Below are positions 36,064-46,700 of a stretch of DNA of 64,000 bases, one piece after another (the first letter of the stretch is position 1; the number at the start of each line of letters is the position of its first letter). Made by a program: the position numbers and the translations under genes. Location: NCBI GenBank assembly GCA_900696465.1, contig CAADGE010000006.1, positions 1 to 64,000 of the forward strand. The letters run 5' to 3'. The notes under the pieces were generated by a model, which was given only the letters and a program-made list of their open reading frames with translations, was not told the origin of the DNA and did not search any database. The DNA is from an uncultured Planctomycetota bacterium. Lineage in GTDB: Bacteria > Planctomycetota > Phycisphaerae > UBA1845 > UTPLA1.

Positions 36064-38277
36064 TCAATCCCCCCGGCTGCCGCCTGCCTGCCCCATCGCC
36101 CCCAGCTCCTCGGCTGATGCATGATGCCCCGGATCAATCCGCAATGCGGCTCGAAATTGCCCCGCCGCCTCCTCGACACGCCCTGCAAATCTCAGCGAGA
36201 GGCCCAGGTTGTAGTGTGCCTTGACCAGAGAATCAGTGTTGCCGCCAGAGAACCGCCGAATCGCCTCACCATAGGTTGTAATCGCCTCGTCCACCCGCCC
36301 CAGTTCCGCGAGGACCAGCCCCAGGTTCACTCGGGCCTCCGTATAGCCCGGATTCATCCGCAATAGCTCTTGATACACCCCCACCGCGGAATCCCGACTG
36401 CCTGCCGTCCAGAGCGCATTTCCAAGATAGAAGTAGGCCTGTTTATAGTTCGATCGCAGACTGATCGCTCGGCGAAGCGGCTCGATGGCCTCTGCATTCC
36501 GACCCAACTGCATGAGGGCCGCGCCGTAGGCGAAGTACGACTCCGCGCGAACCTTCCCCGGCGCATGCTCGATCGCTTCTTTGAAGGCCTGCGCCGCCTC
36601 CGCAACCCTTCCGTCCAGCAGCAGCGCCTTTCCCTTGTTCTCCCGCGCCGCAAGAAAACCTGGATCGAGCACCAACGCTCGTTCAAACTGCTCGAGCGCT
36701 GTTTTCATCTCTCCACGCGATAGCAGTTCATACCCCAGCGCATTGTGCGACCGCGCCGGCGCAAGGGAACGCTCCGCCGTCTGCGTCCACAGCGCCACCG
36801 GGTCTGCATAAAGCGCGTTGCGCCGAATCGTCAGCGTCGTCAGCGCCACCGCAATGCACAGCAGTACCCCCGCCGCGGAAAGTTCCGTCGCCGTGTACCT
36901 GCCGAGCTTGATCTGCGGTCCACCGCCAACGTTGCCGACGAAACCTCCGCCTCGCTCCGGAAATCCGCCCGTCACTGCTCCACTCCGCGCGTACAACCTC
37001 CACGCCACCGCAACGAACCAGACCATCGCGCCAACAACGCCTGCCAGCGGCAGATACATCCGATGCTCGAAGGCGAGGTCCTTGATCGGCACGAAACTCG
37101 ACGTCGGCAGCAGAATCAGAAAAAACCACGAACCGGCGTAACCCGCCGCGATGCGCCTCCACGTCCCCCAGATGCACGCGACGACCAGCGCCGCAACCAG
37201 AATCGCCGGCCCCCAGATCGACAGGCCCGTACTCGCCACCTGCCAGCCGTAGTCGAGGCACTGCCCCGTTGGCCAGAAAGCCAGTCGCAGATAGTGGAGA
37301 ATCACACCCGGCTGGGTCTGGAGATATTCCAGCGGCGTCACTCCCTGGTAGCCAAACCCCACCGTGGCCGTATCAGGTGACTCCGCGATCACACCGCTGA
37401 ACACCCCCAGACCGGCCAACACCAGCCAAGTCGCCGCCAACCCGCAATAGAGCGGCCACCGCTGACGAATGGCCGCCGCAAAGCTGCCCGCCAGAAACGT
37501 CCGGTCATACAGCAGCACGACGACCGGCGCCGTCACCATCACTGCCTTGGTTGCCATACCTGCGGCACAGAAGATCACCGCGGCAACCATCCACCGCTGT
37601 GGTCGATTGACTCCTGCCGCACGCATCGCGGCATAGAGCGTGAGCAGGTAAAACAGGCCCATCATCGACTCACAGCGCTGAATGACGTAGGTCACACTCT
37701 CCGTCTGCAAAGGATGAACAAGCCAGATTAGCGCCACGGCAAACGCAGCAAAGGTAGTCCCCGGCGAGCGAGCCGCCGCTGCGTCCTCGCGATACGGGGG
37801 TCCCGGCTCGGCAATCTGTCCTTCCGCTCCACTTACTGCAGTTAACTGCCCGCCCAGCTTCAGAATCGTCCGCCGCACAATACCAAACAACACAAGGGCC
37901 GCCGCGATGTGTATGCACAGATTGAAAATGCGATATCCTCGGGGGTTCAGCCCGTCGATCGCGTAATTGATCGCCAGCGTGAAATCCGTCAGCGGTTGCG
38001 ATGAATCGAAGAATGCTTCAACCGGCAGGAGCTGCCGGATCGTCGGATTCTGCACGATCGCGATCTGATCATCGAAGACAAACGGCCCGTCGAGACTGTT
38101 CCAGTACGCCCCGACACCGAAGGCAAAGAGCAGCACGACGGCGGCAATCAAGCCCGGCAAACCCGACCTGCGATTCCGCGCCTCCCCGCGCTCGCGCTGC
38201 CTGGACGGCCCTCCTTCGCGCATGCGGCCGCTGCCGCGTAACGTTCGTTCCCGCGAATGGCGCGATCCGCCCATCAT
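36064..38277 (-). CDS. Polytopic membrane protein with C-terminal TPR array
   Basis: The protein is about 737 residues. After a basic N-terminus, TM1 (LIAAVVLLFAFGVGAYW) leads into SLDGPFVFDDQIAIVQNPTIR, an acidic first loop typical of the eukaryote-like TMTC/GT-C proteins. Roughly ten hydrophobic segments follow to about residue 490. The last 230 residues are about six TPR repeats (ALGYELLSRGEMKTALEQFE, NKGKALLLDGRVAEAAQAFK, YGAALMQLGRNAEAIEPLRR and so on). By analogy it could be an O-mannosyl- or other protein-glycosyltransferase with TPR substrate binding; this is inference from architecture. ATG 38277/38274 are both possible starts and ATG 38223 is a shorter option. Confidence 0.75.
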   Translation of the reverse strand: MMGGSRHSRERTLRGSGRMREGGPSRQRERGEARNRRSGLPGLIAAVVLLFAFGVGAYWNSLDGPFVFDDQIAIVQNPTIRQLLPVEAFFDSSQPLTDFTLAINYAIDGLNPRGYRIFNLCIHIAAALVLFGIVRRTILKLGGQLTAVSGAEGQIAEPGPPYREDAAAARSPGTTFAAFAVALIWLVHPLQTESVTYVIQRCESMMGLFYLLTLYAAMRAAGVNRPQRWMVAAVIFCAAGMATKAVMVTAPVVVLLYDRTFLAGSFAAAIRQRWPLYCGLAATWLVLAGLGVFSGVIAESPDTATVGFGYQGVTPLEYLQTQPGVILHYLRLAFWPTGQCLDYGWQVASTGLSIWGPAILVAALVVACIWGTWRRIAAGYAGSWFFLILLPTSSFVPIKDLAFEHRMYLPLAGVVGAMVWFVAVAWRLYARSGAVTGGFPERGGGFVGNVGGGPQIKLGRYTATELSAAGVLLCIAVALTTLTIRRNALYADPVALWTQTAERSLAPARSHNALGYELLSRGEMKTALEQFERALVLDPGFLAARENKGKALLLDGRVAEAAQAFKEAIEHAPGKVRAESYFAYGAALMQLGRNAEAIEPLRRAISLRSNYKQAYFYLGNALWTAGSRDSAVGVYQELLRMNPGYTEARVNLGLVLAELGRVDEAITTYGEAIRRFSGGNTDSLVKAHYNLGLSLRFAGRVEEAAGQFRAALRIDPGHHASAEELGAMGQAGGSRGD

Positions 38278-38580
38278 CCACCGTCGATCGACAAAGAAGA
38301 AGCTGTCGATCACGCTGCAATCGTGCTCGACTTCCACGAGCACCGCCTGGCCGCACGCAATCAGGTCGTTGCAACACGACAGATAGCAGCACCGCTCGAT
38401 AGAATACAGGACATGAAAGATTGCCGCCCCTTCATCTTCCCTGATGAAGCGGGCAGCTCCAACGCGTTGGTTCGAATGACCCGATGGCTGGCAGGTCAGC
38501 CGCTGCGAGATTCTGCAAGCCGCCTAGACTCACGATGCTGCCGCGACAGTGCCCTTGTGCATCCGTGCACGGGTCCGACG

Positions 38581-38778
38581 TCAGGATGCCAGTCGCATCC
38601 ACGGCGAGTATGCCGTCGGTCCAGGGCCTGCCTCAGCCCTTTCGAGCTGATAAGCGGCATGGTTCATGATGATCGTTGCGGCCCGCTCGTGATCTCCTTC
38701 CACCCGCGCCGCCGGAATCGGCTGCCACCATCCCTGAGCCGTCCGGCTTTGAAAGTGCCAATACTGCTTGGTCCGCAC
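38581..38778 (-). CDS. Small aromatic-rich hypothetical protein
   Basis: The 65-residue frame from GTG 38778 reads KQYWHFQSRTAQGWWQPIP, then a helix-like EGDHERAATIIMNHAAYQLERAEAG, ending SPWMRLAS. The Trp/Tyr/Phe content and an amphipathic helix look like a true small protein rather than a random frame. It resembles short uncharacterised proteins I associate with planctomycetes, but I cannot name a family. The ribosome-binding site is weak (GGAG 13 bases upstream). It lies alone between mraZ and the TPR gene, all on the minus strand. Confidence 0.5.
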   Translation of the reverse strand: MRTKQYWHFQSRTAQGWWQPIPAARVEGDHERAATIIMNHAAYQLERAEAGPGPTAYSPWMRLAS

Positions 38779-38931
38779 GCCGTCGTACCGGCTCCATGCC
38801 GGAAGACAGGATGACAGGATGACAGTGGTCGCGGAAGGAGGCCCTCATCCGGTACTCCTTCCGCGCCACGCACTCAAAACCACCTCACCCGGGCAAACAC
38901 CGCGTTGCCCGCTGGTCAGGTTTTTCCGGCC

Positions 38932-39417
38932 TTAACGGCCGGGTTGCCGCCCTTCGGCTTCGGCCCGACGAAGCGCTTCCAGCGCCCGGGCCTGTATCTC
39001 TTCCGCACTTGCCTGATACCGCTCCAGGTCGCGGTAAAAGTCCTCCCGGCTGCGGATCTCGATGTGATCCCTCACACCGCAGACCACGACCTCCCGGCCT
39101 AGCCCCGAAGGTCGAAGCAGCCGATCCGGGATGACCACCCGTCCCTGGCTGTCCAGGTCCAGATGCTCGGCGATGCTGAAGTAAATGGACTCAAACTCTG
39201 ACAGATTCGTATCCGGCAAAAGACTCGGCCGGCCATAGGTCGACATCGCATCAAACTGACGTTCGGTGTACAGACAAAGCGTTCGGGGCCGCCGGCTGGG
39301 AACCAGCACCAGTTGCGGGCCTTCCCGATCAAGATCGAGCCGGTTCCGCAGCTTGGCCGGGATCGCAAGGCGATTCTTCTCATCGATCCCGTGTTCGTAA
39401 TAGCCGGTAAGGACCAT
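38932..39417 (-). CDS. mraZ: Transcriptional regulator MraZ
   Basis: The 161-residue protein has the two AbrB-like half domains: GYYEHGIDEKNRLAIPAKLR near the N-terminus and LDLDSQGRVVIPDRLLRPSGL around residue 90, then a charged helical tail. MraZ binds direct TGGGN repeats and usually represses its own dcw cluster. Here no rsmH, ftsL, ftsI or mur gene follows; the next same-strand gene is the small hypothetical and then the TPR membrane protein. GTGGG elements overlap its promoter, so autoregulation is likely. Confidence 0.93.
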   Translation of the reverse strand: MVLTGYYEHGIDEKNRLAIPAKLRNRLDLDREGPQLVLVPSRRPRTLCLYTERQFDAMSTYGRPSLLPDTNLSEFESIYFSIAEHLDLDSQGRVVIPDRLLRPSGLGREVVVCGVRDHIEIRSREDFYRDLERYQASAEEIQARALEALRRAEAEGRQPGR

Positions 39418-39453
39418 GTTTCCTGCATTTTCCTACACCCGCCGATCAGTTCT

Positions 39454-39532
39454 CCCCACTTCGTGGGATTACTCTACACTAAACCCCACTTCACATGCAA
39501 GTGTCTCCATAACATTTTCTTCATCACCCCAC
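39454..39532 (-). promoter_or_regulatory. mraZ promoter with MraZ-box-like GTGGGG elements
   Basis: On the minus strand, -35 TTGCAT (complement of 39495-39500) and -10 TAGAGT (complement of 39471-39476) are 18 bases apart. Three GTGGGG elements lie at 39454-39459, 39484-39489 and 39527-39532. The middle one sits between the -35 and -10, and the first is 30 bases away, downstream of the start site. The spacing is wider than the usual 10-base arrays of MraZ boxes, so operator function is inferred. Confidence 0.55.
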
Positions 39533-39618
39533 GAGATCACCTTCGTCCAATAAAAGCTTCGATAAAATAAAGACTTGGAGTCGTATCCGAATCCTTCTGC
39601 GGGCCTGTGACCAACAAT

Positions 39619-40719
39619 TCACAGCCCGCCCCGGATCAACTTTTCGTACAGATCAGCCCACTGGGCCACGACCTGTTCAATCCCGTGCCGCGCGAGGACC
39701 CGCTGTCGGCCCGCCTCCCCCATCCGAGCCGCCGCCTCCGGTGCGTTCATCAGGCGTGTGAGTGCCATAACGAAGGCACTCGTGTCATTCACGCGACACA
39801 GCATTCCTTCCCTCCCATCGACGATCAGTTCCCGACAGGCGCCGATGTCGCTCGCAATCACCGCGCAGCCGCAGGCCATCGCCTCCAGCACCGTGTTGGG
39901 GCAGCCCTCCGTACGCGACGGAAACAAGAGACAGTCCGCCGCCTTCAGCCAAGCTGCGCATTGCTCCGACCATCCCGCAAAGCGAACCCGATCACCAAGT
40001 CCCAGCTCTCGTGCCCGCGCTTCGAGTCCGGCGCGTTCCGGCCCATCTCCCAGAAGCACGGCGCAGACCTTCCGCGATTTACCCACGCGCTGCACGACCT
40101 CCAGCAACACCGGGAGATTCTTCACCGGGTCCATCCGCCCAGCCCACACGATCAGCCAGGAATCCTCAGCGATACCCCAGTGTCGTCGATCAATCGCCGA
40201 GACAGCATCCAACACACGCAGATCGATACCGTTCGGAATCACGCGGATCTGTTCCGATGGATAGCACAGGTCTTCGCGCAGATGCGCCGCCACCGCCTCC
40301 GAGTTGGCGACGTGAACGTCCGACGCCCCTGCTGAAAACGCCTCTCCCCAGCGATGCCAGGCCCGTTCAATCTCAATGGTCACTGTGGAAGTAATAATCG
40401 GCCGCGGCCGATCCCACCGACCAACGAGCCGCGCAGCCGTATTGGCATGAAACAGCGAAGCATGCACCAGGTCCGGCTGGTAATAACAAATATGCCGCGC
40501 AAGCCGAAACAGGCAGCTTGCATCCAACCGCCCCCGAGCATCGCATGAGAATGTTTCGATTCCCCCTGAGGAAAGCACCGTCGACAACGGTCCCGGCCCG
40601 GTCAGACAGCCGACGACTGGCTCAATTCCGACATCCCGCAGGCCCCGAGCCAGCCGTACCAGACGTAGCGGCAGCCCGCCCCGCTGCAGGTCCGTGGACA
40701 GCATCATCACGCGGAGCAT
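39619..40719 (-). CDS. Glycosyltransferase family 4
   Basis: The 366-residue protein has a GT-B fold. The N-terminal domain has MMLSTDLQRGGLPLRLVRLARGL, and the C-terminal domain has WAGRMDPVKNL, LLGDGPERAGLEARARELGL, and the nucleotide-sugar motif EGCPNTVLEAMACGCAVIASDIGACREL with its Glu pair. It is cytoplasmic or membrane-associated and adds a sugar to a lipid-linked or polysaccharide acceptor. It begins about 30 bases after the giant coiled-coil gene and shares its strand, so the two are probably co-transcribed. That neighbour's Wzz-like part suggests cell-surface polysaccharide work. Confidence 0.88.
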   Translation of the reverse strand: MLRVMMLSTDLQRGGLPLRLVRLARGLRDVGIEPVVGCLTGPGPLSTVLSSGGIETFSCDARGRLDASCLFRLARHICYYQPDLVHASLFHANTAARLVGRWDRPRPIITSTVTIEIERAWHRWGEAFSAGASDVHVANSEAVAAHLREDLCYPSEQIRVIPNGIDLRVLDAVSAIDRRHWGIAEDSWLIVWAGRMDPVKNLPVLLEVVQRVGKSRKVCAVLLGDGPERAGLEARARELGLGDRVRFAGWSEQCAAWLKAADCLLFPSRTEGCPNTVLEAMACGCAVIASDIGACRELIVDGREGMLCRVNDTSAFVMALTRLMNAPEAAARMGEAGRQRVLARHGIEQVVAQWADLYEKLIRGGL

Positions 40720-40749
40720 GGCGATCTGTCCGTCATCAGAGGATTAGAG

Positions 40750-43700
40750 TCAGTGCGCCGCAGCCGGCGCCGCAACCATGCGCCGACGCCCCGGCACGAA
40801 AAACATCGTCGCCAGAAAGACCATCAGCCCCACGCCGCCACCCAGCCCCGCCGCGGCAAAACGCTTCTCAGGATCAAAGACCGGAGGGACTTCCGAGTCC
40901 AGGGCTCGATAACTGACCGATCCTGGTATGCTGACCTTGCCCGATTGCGACACTCGCCCGATCTCTTCATCCGTCGCCTGCAGGTTGTTCTCGATCGAGG
41001 CGATCCGCTCTTCCTTCATGCGAATCTTCTCCTGCATCAGCCGCAGATTGGCCAGCGCCGTTGCATCCATCGTTGCGACTGCATCGATCTTCAGGAACTC
41101 ATCCGAAAGCGCCTGGTGTCGGCGCGTCGCATCTTCCACCGCCGACCGCAAGGCCGCGTGCTGCGTCCGTCGCGCCTGTGATCGCTCAGCCGCCGCCTCC
41201 GACGCAAGCTGTTCGCGATGCCGCCCCTGCAACTTCTCGATGCGCGGACCCAAGTCACCGATGGCGTCGCAGGCCGCCTTCAGCGGCAAGTTGTACCGAG
41301 GCACCACCTGTCGCGCCTGCACGATCCAGTTGTTCCTCGCCTCCAGGTTGTCATGCGCCAGACTCGTCAGCGTGTTCTGGATGATGCGCCGCTTGGTCAT
41401 CTCCGACCCTTCCCGGCCGATCGCATCTGCTTTCTCCGCCGCAGCACTGAACGGCACACCCGACTTCCCGTAATACTCCCGCACCAGCGTCTCGGCCCGT
41501 GATTGCAGCTCAAGAATCGACTCCGGCGAATCCGCCTCCTGCCAACGGGCGATCTGTCCGGAGAGTGCATCCCACTGCGACGTGAACTGCCGCGTCTGTG
41601 CCTCGTAATCCGACAGGTCCGCCTCCAGTTGTTCAAGTTCTCGTCGAATCTCCTCGTTCGTCTGAATCTGCTGCTGCGATTTGACCTCCGCGATCATCGC
41701 CTCCAGCGTCACGCCCACCGATTCCAGTGCCCCTTGCGAATCCCCGATCACCCGCCGCAACTCACCCCAGCACTCCATCGCCCGGGCACGCTGCTCCGCC
41801 ATCGCCTGCGAGAGTTCATCATCCCTGGCGTACGACTCCGCCAGTCGCTCCGGATCCGGCTCGATCGGTCCTTCCTCCGCTGGCTTCGACTCAAACGCCG
41901 CCAGCGCCGCCTTCGCATCTTCGATTTCCGTGAGTGCTTCGCTCACCTGGCGTTTGAGCTCGCTCTTGCGCGTCCGGGCGCGCTCCACATCGACCGTATC
42001 CGCCGTCACGTCCACCTGCGATCGAAGCTGCGACAGCGATCGCTTCTCATCGTCCAGTTCGCTCACGAGCGTCTGTCGATCCGACTGCAATCGTGCCAGC
42101 CGTCGCTGCACCTCTGCCTGGGTGCTGGCCCGTTGACCCACCGACGCCTGGTACGCGCCGCCGATCAGATCCAGCCACCGCTGCGTCGTTGCCTGCTCCG
42201 CAAGCCCCGCCTGTGCCGTCAGCTCGATGGCCATCCCCGAGGGTGCGAGGCCGATCCGAATCTGCCCGTCGCGGACCCGTTGCTGAAGGTCTACGCCCGC
42301 CGCGGCTGAGGCCTGTGTCAGCACCGCCGGGTCGTTCAGCAGCGTGTCGAGGTGCTCCGCCGCCGTCATCGCCGCCGCATCAACTGACTGCAGCGCGATC
42401 AGGCCGCGAACCTCGCACGTCCGCGTCGGCGTGTACATGTAGCCCAGCGCCGCCAGCGCTCCGAGTGCCACTGAAACGACACCAGCGATCACCGGCCGCC
42501 GCAGACTCTTTCCAGTCGCCGCGGCTTCAATATTCTGGCGCCGATGCGAGCCGGCAGCCACTCGTTCCGATTCCGGAATCGCCGCGCCCCAGTCCTTCTC
42601 ATCCAGGAACTCCAGCGGCACGATGTCATCGTACTCGCGCGTCGACTCTCGTCGATTTCGCTCGGGAGGCTCATCCATCTCTGCCGCCGGTTCGAGCTCC
42701 ACCGTCGAATCCGATTCGTCCTCGATCATCGCATACGCTTCGCGTTCGATCTCGGCCACTTCACGCGCCTTGGCACGTGCCCGCAGTTCTGCACGCTCCT
42801 GCCGCAGGGCCTCCTGCTCCTCACGAATGGCTGCCTGACGCCGTCGCAGATCCGCGATCTCCGATTCCAGCTGCGCTCGCTCGTCCGCCAGCGTCTCATC
42901 GATCGATTCCTGCCGACGGCAATACTCCCGCTCAAGCTCCTCGCGCTTCCGAGACAGCTCACGTTCCAACTGTGAACGCCGCGAGCGAAGCTCTTCCTCA
43001 AACGAGGCCAGCCGCTGTTCGAGCTGTGACTCCGTCTCTTCCAGACGCTGACGACACCGCCGCTCGATCTCTTCCTCGCTCCGCGTCAGGTCCGCCTTCA
43101 CGCGAACCTCCTCCGCCTTTCGTGCTTCCCGTTCCTCTTCCAGTTGCCGCCGAAGCCGGTCTATTTCCTGTGCCTGTCGCTCGATGGCTCGCTCGCGCTC
43201 CTGCAATTCCTCCATCTGACCGCGCAGGCGATGTTCCGCTTCTTCCATCTCTGCTGCTCGGGCCGCTGCCTGCTGCTCACGCTGCCGGAGCATCTCCTCG
43301 CGCGACTGCGTCTGCGTCGCCATGTCTCGCGCCCGGTGCATCAGGATTTCGAGCTTTTCGGCCGCCTCGCGATGATCGCGCTGCGACGCCTCCAGCTCCT
43401 GTCGCTTGCGATCCAGCTCCGCCTGCTCACGCTCAATGCGATCTCTTTGCGCCTCAACTTCCCGTGCCCGCGCATCAAGCTGCTCCTCACGGACCACCAG
43501 TCGCCTGGCTTCTTCGTCCAGCGAGGCCCCGACTTCCTTCGAAAACGCCACCCCCGGCTTGAATTCCGCCCGCTGGTGCTGAAACTCTTCGCGTTCGATC
43601 GCCAGCTCACGGCGCTCGCGTTCCACCCGCTCGCGCTCCTGCGCGATCAGCGCCCGTTCGCGCTTCGCTGCCTCCAGCTCGCTGGCCAGCGTCCGCAGTC

Positions 43701-46700
43701 GCGCATCGACTGTGGCCGCGTCTGTCGCCAGTTTCGTCTTACGCTCGCGAAGCCGCTCGGCCTTCTCCACAAGCTGCCGTCGCAGCTCTTCGGTCTCCGT
43801 CATCCGCCGAGTCAGTTCGGCGCGCGATTCCTCCGCCTCGCTGCGAATGGCCGCGACACAGGATCGCTCCTCCGCCAGCGACCGCTGCTGCGCCTTCAAC
43901 TCCGCCTGCGCTCGCTCGACTTCCGACTCCACCTCGCGCAGCCGCGCCTCCCGACCCGATACTTCCTCACGCTGCCGCACCAGTCTCGCCGCCTCGGTGG
44001 ACACTTCCTCGCGCTGGCGTTCCAGCGCCTCGCGATCCTTCTCCAGCCGCACCAGCGTGTCTGAAAGCTCCGCCTGCTGAATCCGAAAGGCCGTCTGCTC
44101 CTGATCCAGCGCCTCACGCTCCACGCGCTGCGCCGCTTGTGCCTCTTTCAGCTTGGCACGCTGTTCGAGCAGCTCCTTCTTCAATGCGATCAGCTCGTCG
44201 CCCTGCGCCGCATGCGTCTTGGCCAGCTCTGCCAGCCGTTCGCGCTCCAGCTCCTGCTCGCGGCCGACGAGCTTCATCCGCTCTTCGAGGGCCTTCGCCT
44301 CGGATAGCCGCTCATGGATTCGATACTCCCGCTCTTTCTGCTCCTGGTCCTGCGCCGTGATCTTCCCGCGCAGTTCCTCAAGACGCTCATGGGCCTTCTC
44401 GATCTCACGGCTGCGGGCCTCCAGCGCCGTCCGCTGCTCACGGGCCTGCGCCTGTGCCCGCTCCAGTTCCGCCTGTTCCGCCGCCAGCCGTTCCCGCGCC
44501 GCGCCGATCTGACGCTCCGTTTCGGCCATGCGCGTTTGCCACGCCTGATACTTCGACTCCCGATCGGCTAGCTCCGCCGTCGCCCGCGTCAGTTCCTCTT
44601 CGCGCAGCTCCAGCTCTGTCACTCGCTTCGCCAGCGCCGCCTCGCGCGATTCGATCCCCGCGACGACCTGTCGCACATCCTGCTCGCGCTTCGAGAGCGA
44701 CGCCTCACGCGAATCCAGCGTCGCACGCAATGATTCCAGTTCCGCCTGACGTTTCTGCGTCAGTTCGTCCAGTTGCGCCCGCGCCGATTTCGCCTCCTCG
44801 GCGATTCGCTCGCGCTCGACTCTCGCCAGTTCTGCCAGTTCCTTCGCCCGCGCGGAAAGTTCTGCAGATTTCGCATCGCGCTCCTGGTCAAACTGCTCCT
44901 GCCGCGACCGGAACTCCACCTCCCGCATCGACAGGTCCTGCGCCGTGTTCTCCAGCGCCTGCCGCCGATCGGCGATCTCCCGGTCCACCTCGGCCAGTCG
45001 CGTCGCCGCGATGCGATCCAGTTCCGCCACGCGCTTCGTCAGTGACTGCAAGCGCTGATCCAGCTCGCTGCGCCGGGCCGTCGCCTCGCGCTCAATCTCC
45101 GCCAGCCGGGCCGCCGCCTGACGCGCCTGATCCGCCTCGCGCTCGCCGAGCATCCGCTCGCGCGCGTCGAGTTCCTCCTCGCGTGCCGCCAGTTGCCGGT
45201 CGATCTCCGCGATCCGGGCCTTGAATTTCTTCTCCAGACTTCGCTCGCGATCGGCCAGCGCCTTGTACTTCTGCTCAAGCTCCGCGTGCTTCGTGGCCGC
45301 TTCGCGCTCGATCTCCTCCAGACGAGTCTGCTCTGCATGGCGCAGCACCGCCTCGCGCTCCGCCAGCTCCTTCTCCTTCGCCTCCACCTTGCTCGTGAAA
45401 CCTGCCGCATGACGCTCGATTTGCTCCAGACGCGCCGCGGCCGCACGTTCCAGCTCCGCCTGTTTCTTGGCCCAGGCCCGTTCACGCGCGTCCAGTTCCG
45501 CCTGTCGCGACGCTACCGTCTTGTCGAGTTCCGCCTGACGCGACGTGATGGTCTTGTCCAGCTCCGCCAGTCGCGCCGCCGATATCTGATCCACCTCGGC
45601 CTGCCGTGCAGATACCGCCCGGTCCACTTCCGCCAGACGCGCCCGCGCAGTTGCCTCCGCCTCGCTGATCGCTGCCTGAGAACGTTTCTCCGCGTCGGTC
45701 AGCAGCGATTGAGCCTTCTTCTCCGCCTCCGCGATTCGAGATTCGCTCTTGCGCAGGGCTTCATCAATGGCTGCCTGTGCTTTCTTCTCGGCCTCCGCCT
45801 CACGCGCCGTCGCCGCACGTTCCCGCGCCTCGATCGCCGCCTGCTTCTGAACGATCTCCCGTTCGACCGTCTCCAGCCGGCCGCGCGTGCTTGCATCCAG
45901 CTGCGCCTCGCGCCGCGCGATCTCCTGTTGTTTCACTTCCAACTGAACGCGCAGGGCCTCCGTCTCACGTTGCACCTGCGACAGGCGCTCCGTGGACATC
46001 CGTTCGATCTCTGCTTCGCGATCCGCCAGGGCCCGCTGACGGGCTTCGATCTGCACCAGCCGACTCGACGCCTCCCGCTCAATCTCCGCCCGCCGCGCCG
46101 CCAGCGTGCGCTCGAGCTGCGCTTCGCGTTCCGAAAGCTCCCGCGACTTCTGCTCAAGCTGCTGCTGAAGCGTCATCGCACCGCGCTCGATCTGCTCCAG
46201 ACGCGCGCCCGCTGCCTTCTGTAGCTCCTGCTTCTGCTGCTCGATGAAGGCCCGATTCGCCTCTTCGATGGCCGCCTGTCGCGCCTCGATCTCCGTCCAG
46301 CGGCGCTGAATCTCCGCCTGTTCGGCATCCATCGCCGCGCGGCGCGCCGCGTAGTCCTGCTCCAGTTCTTCCTGACGCCGCTGGGTCGCTTCGTGGAGTT
46401 CCCGCGTTCGCGCTTCCAGCTCCGTCTGATAGGCCTTTAGCTGGGCGCGCTCCTTCGCCAGCGCCGCCTTGATCTTCTCCGCGCGTTCATCCAGCGCCGC
46501 CTGCGCCCGCGCAAAACGCCGACGCAATTCCTCTGCCTTGGCCGACGACGATCCGCCGGTCCCGCCCGAGGCAGATCGCCCGCGGTTACCGGCTCCCGAT
46601 GCACCGCCTTTGATACCCGGAAATGGAATCGTGCTGCCCGCGCCGGTTCCGTCGGGCGCACCGGCGCCCGAGGAATCTGCACGATAATCACTTGGCAGCG

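Noticed and set aside
38905-38960. Terminator for mraZ from the CCGGCC/GGCCGG hairpin
   Set aside because: On the mraZ strand it is followed by A residues, not T, and overlaps the stop codon.
42093-43562. Long plus-strand frames opposite the coiled-coil genes (also 48143-49732)
   Set aside because: Proline/serine/arginine-rich translations are expected opposite Glu/Ala/Arg-rich coiled-coil codons. No start signals or domains.
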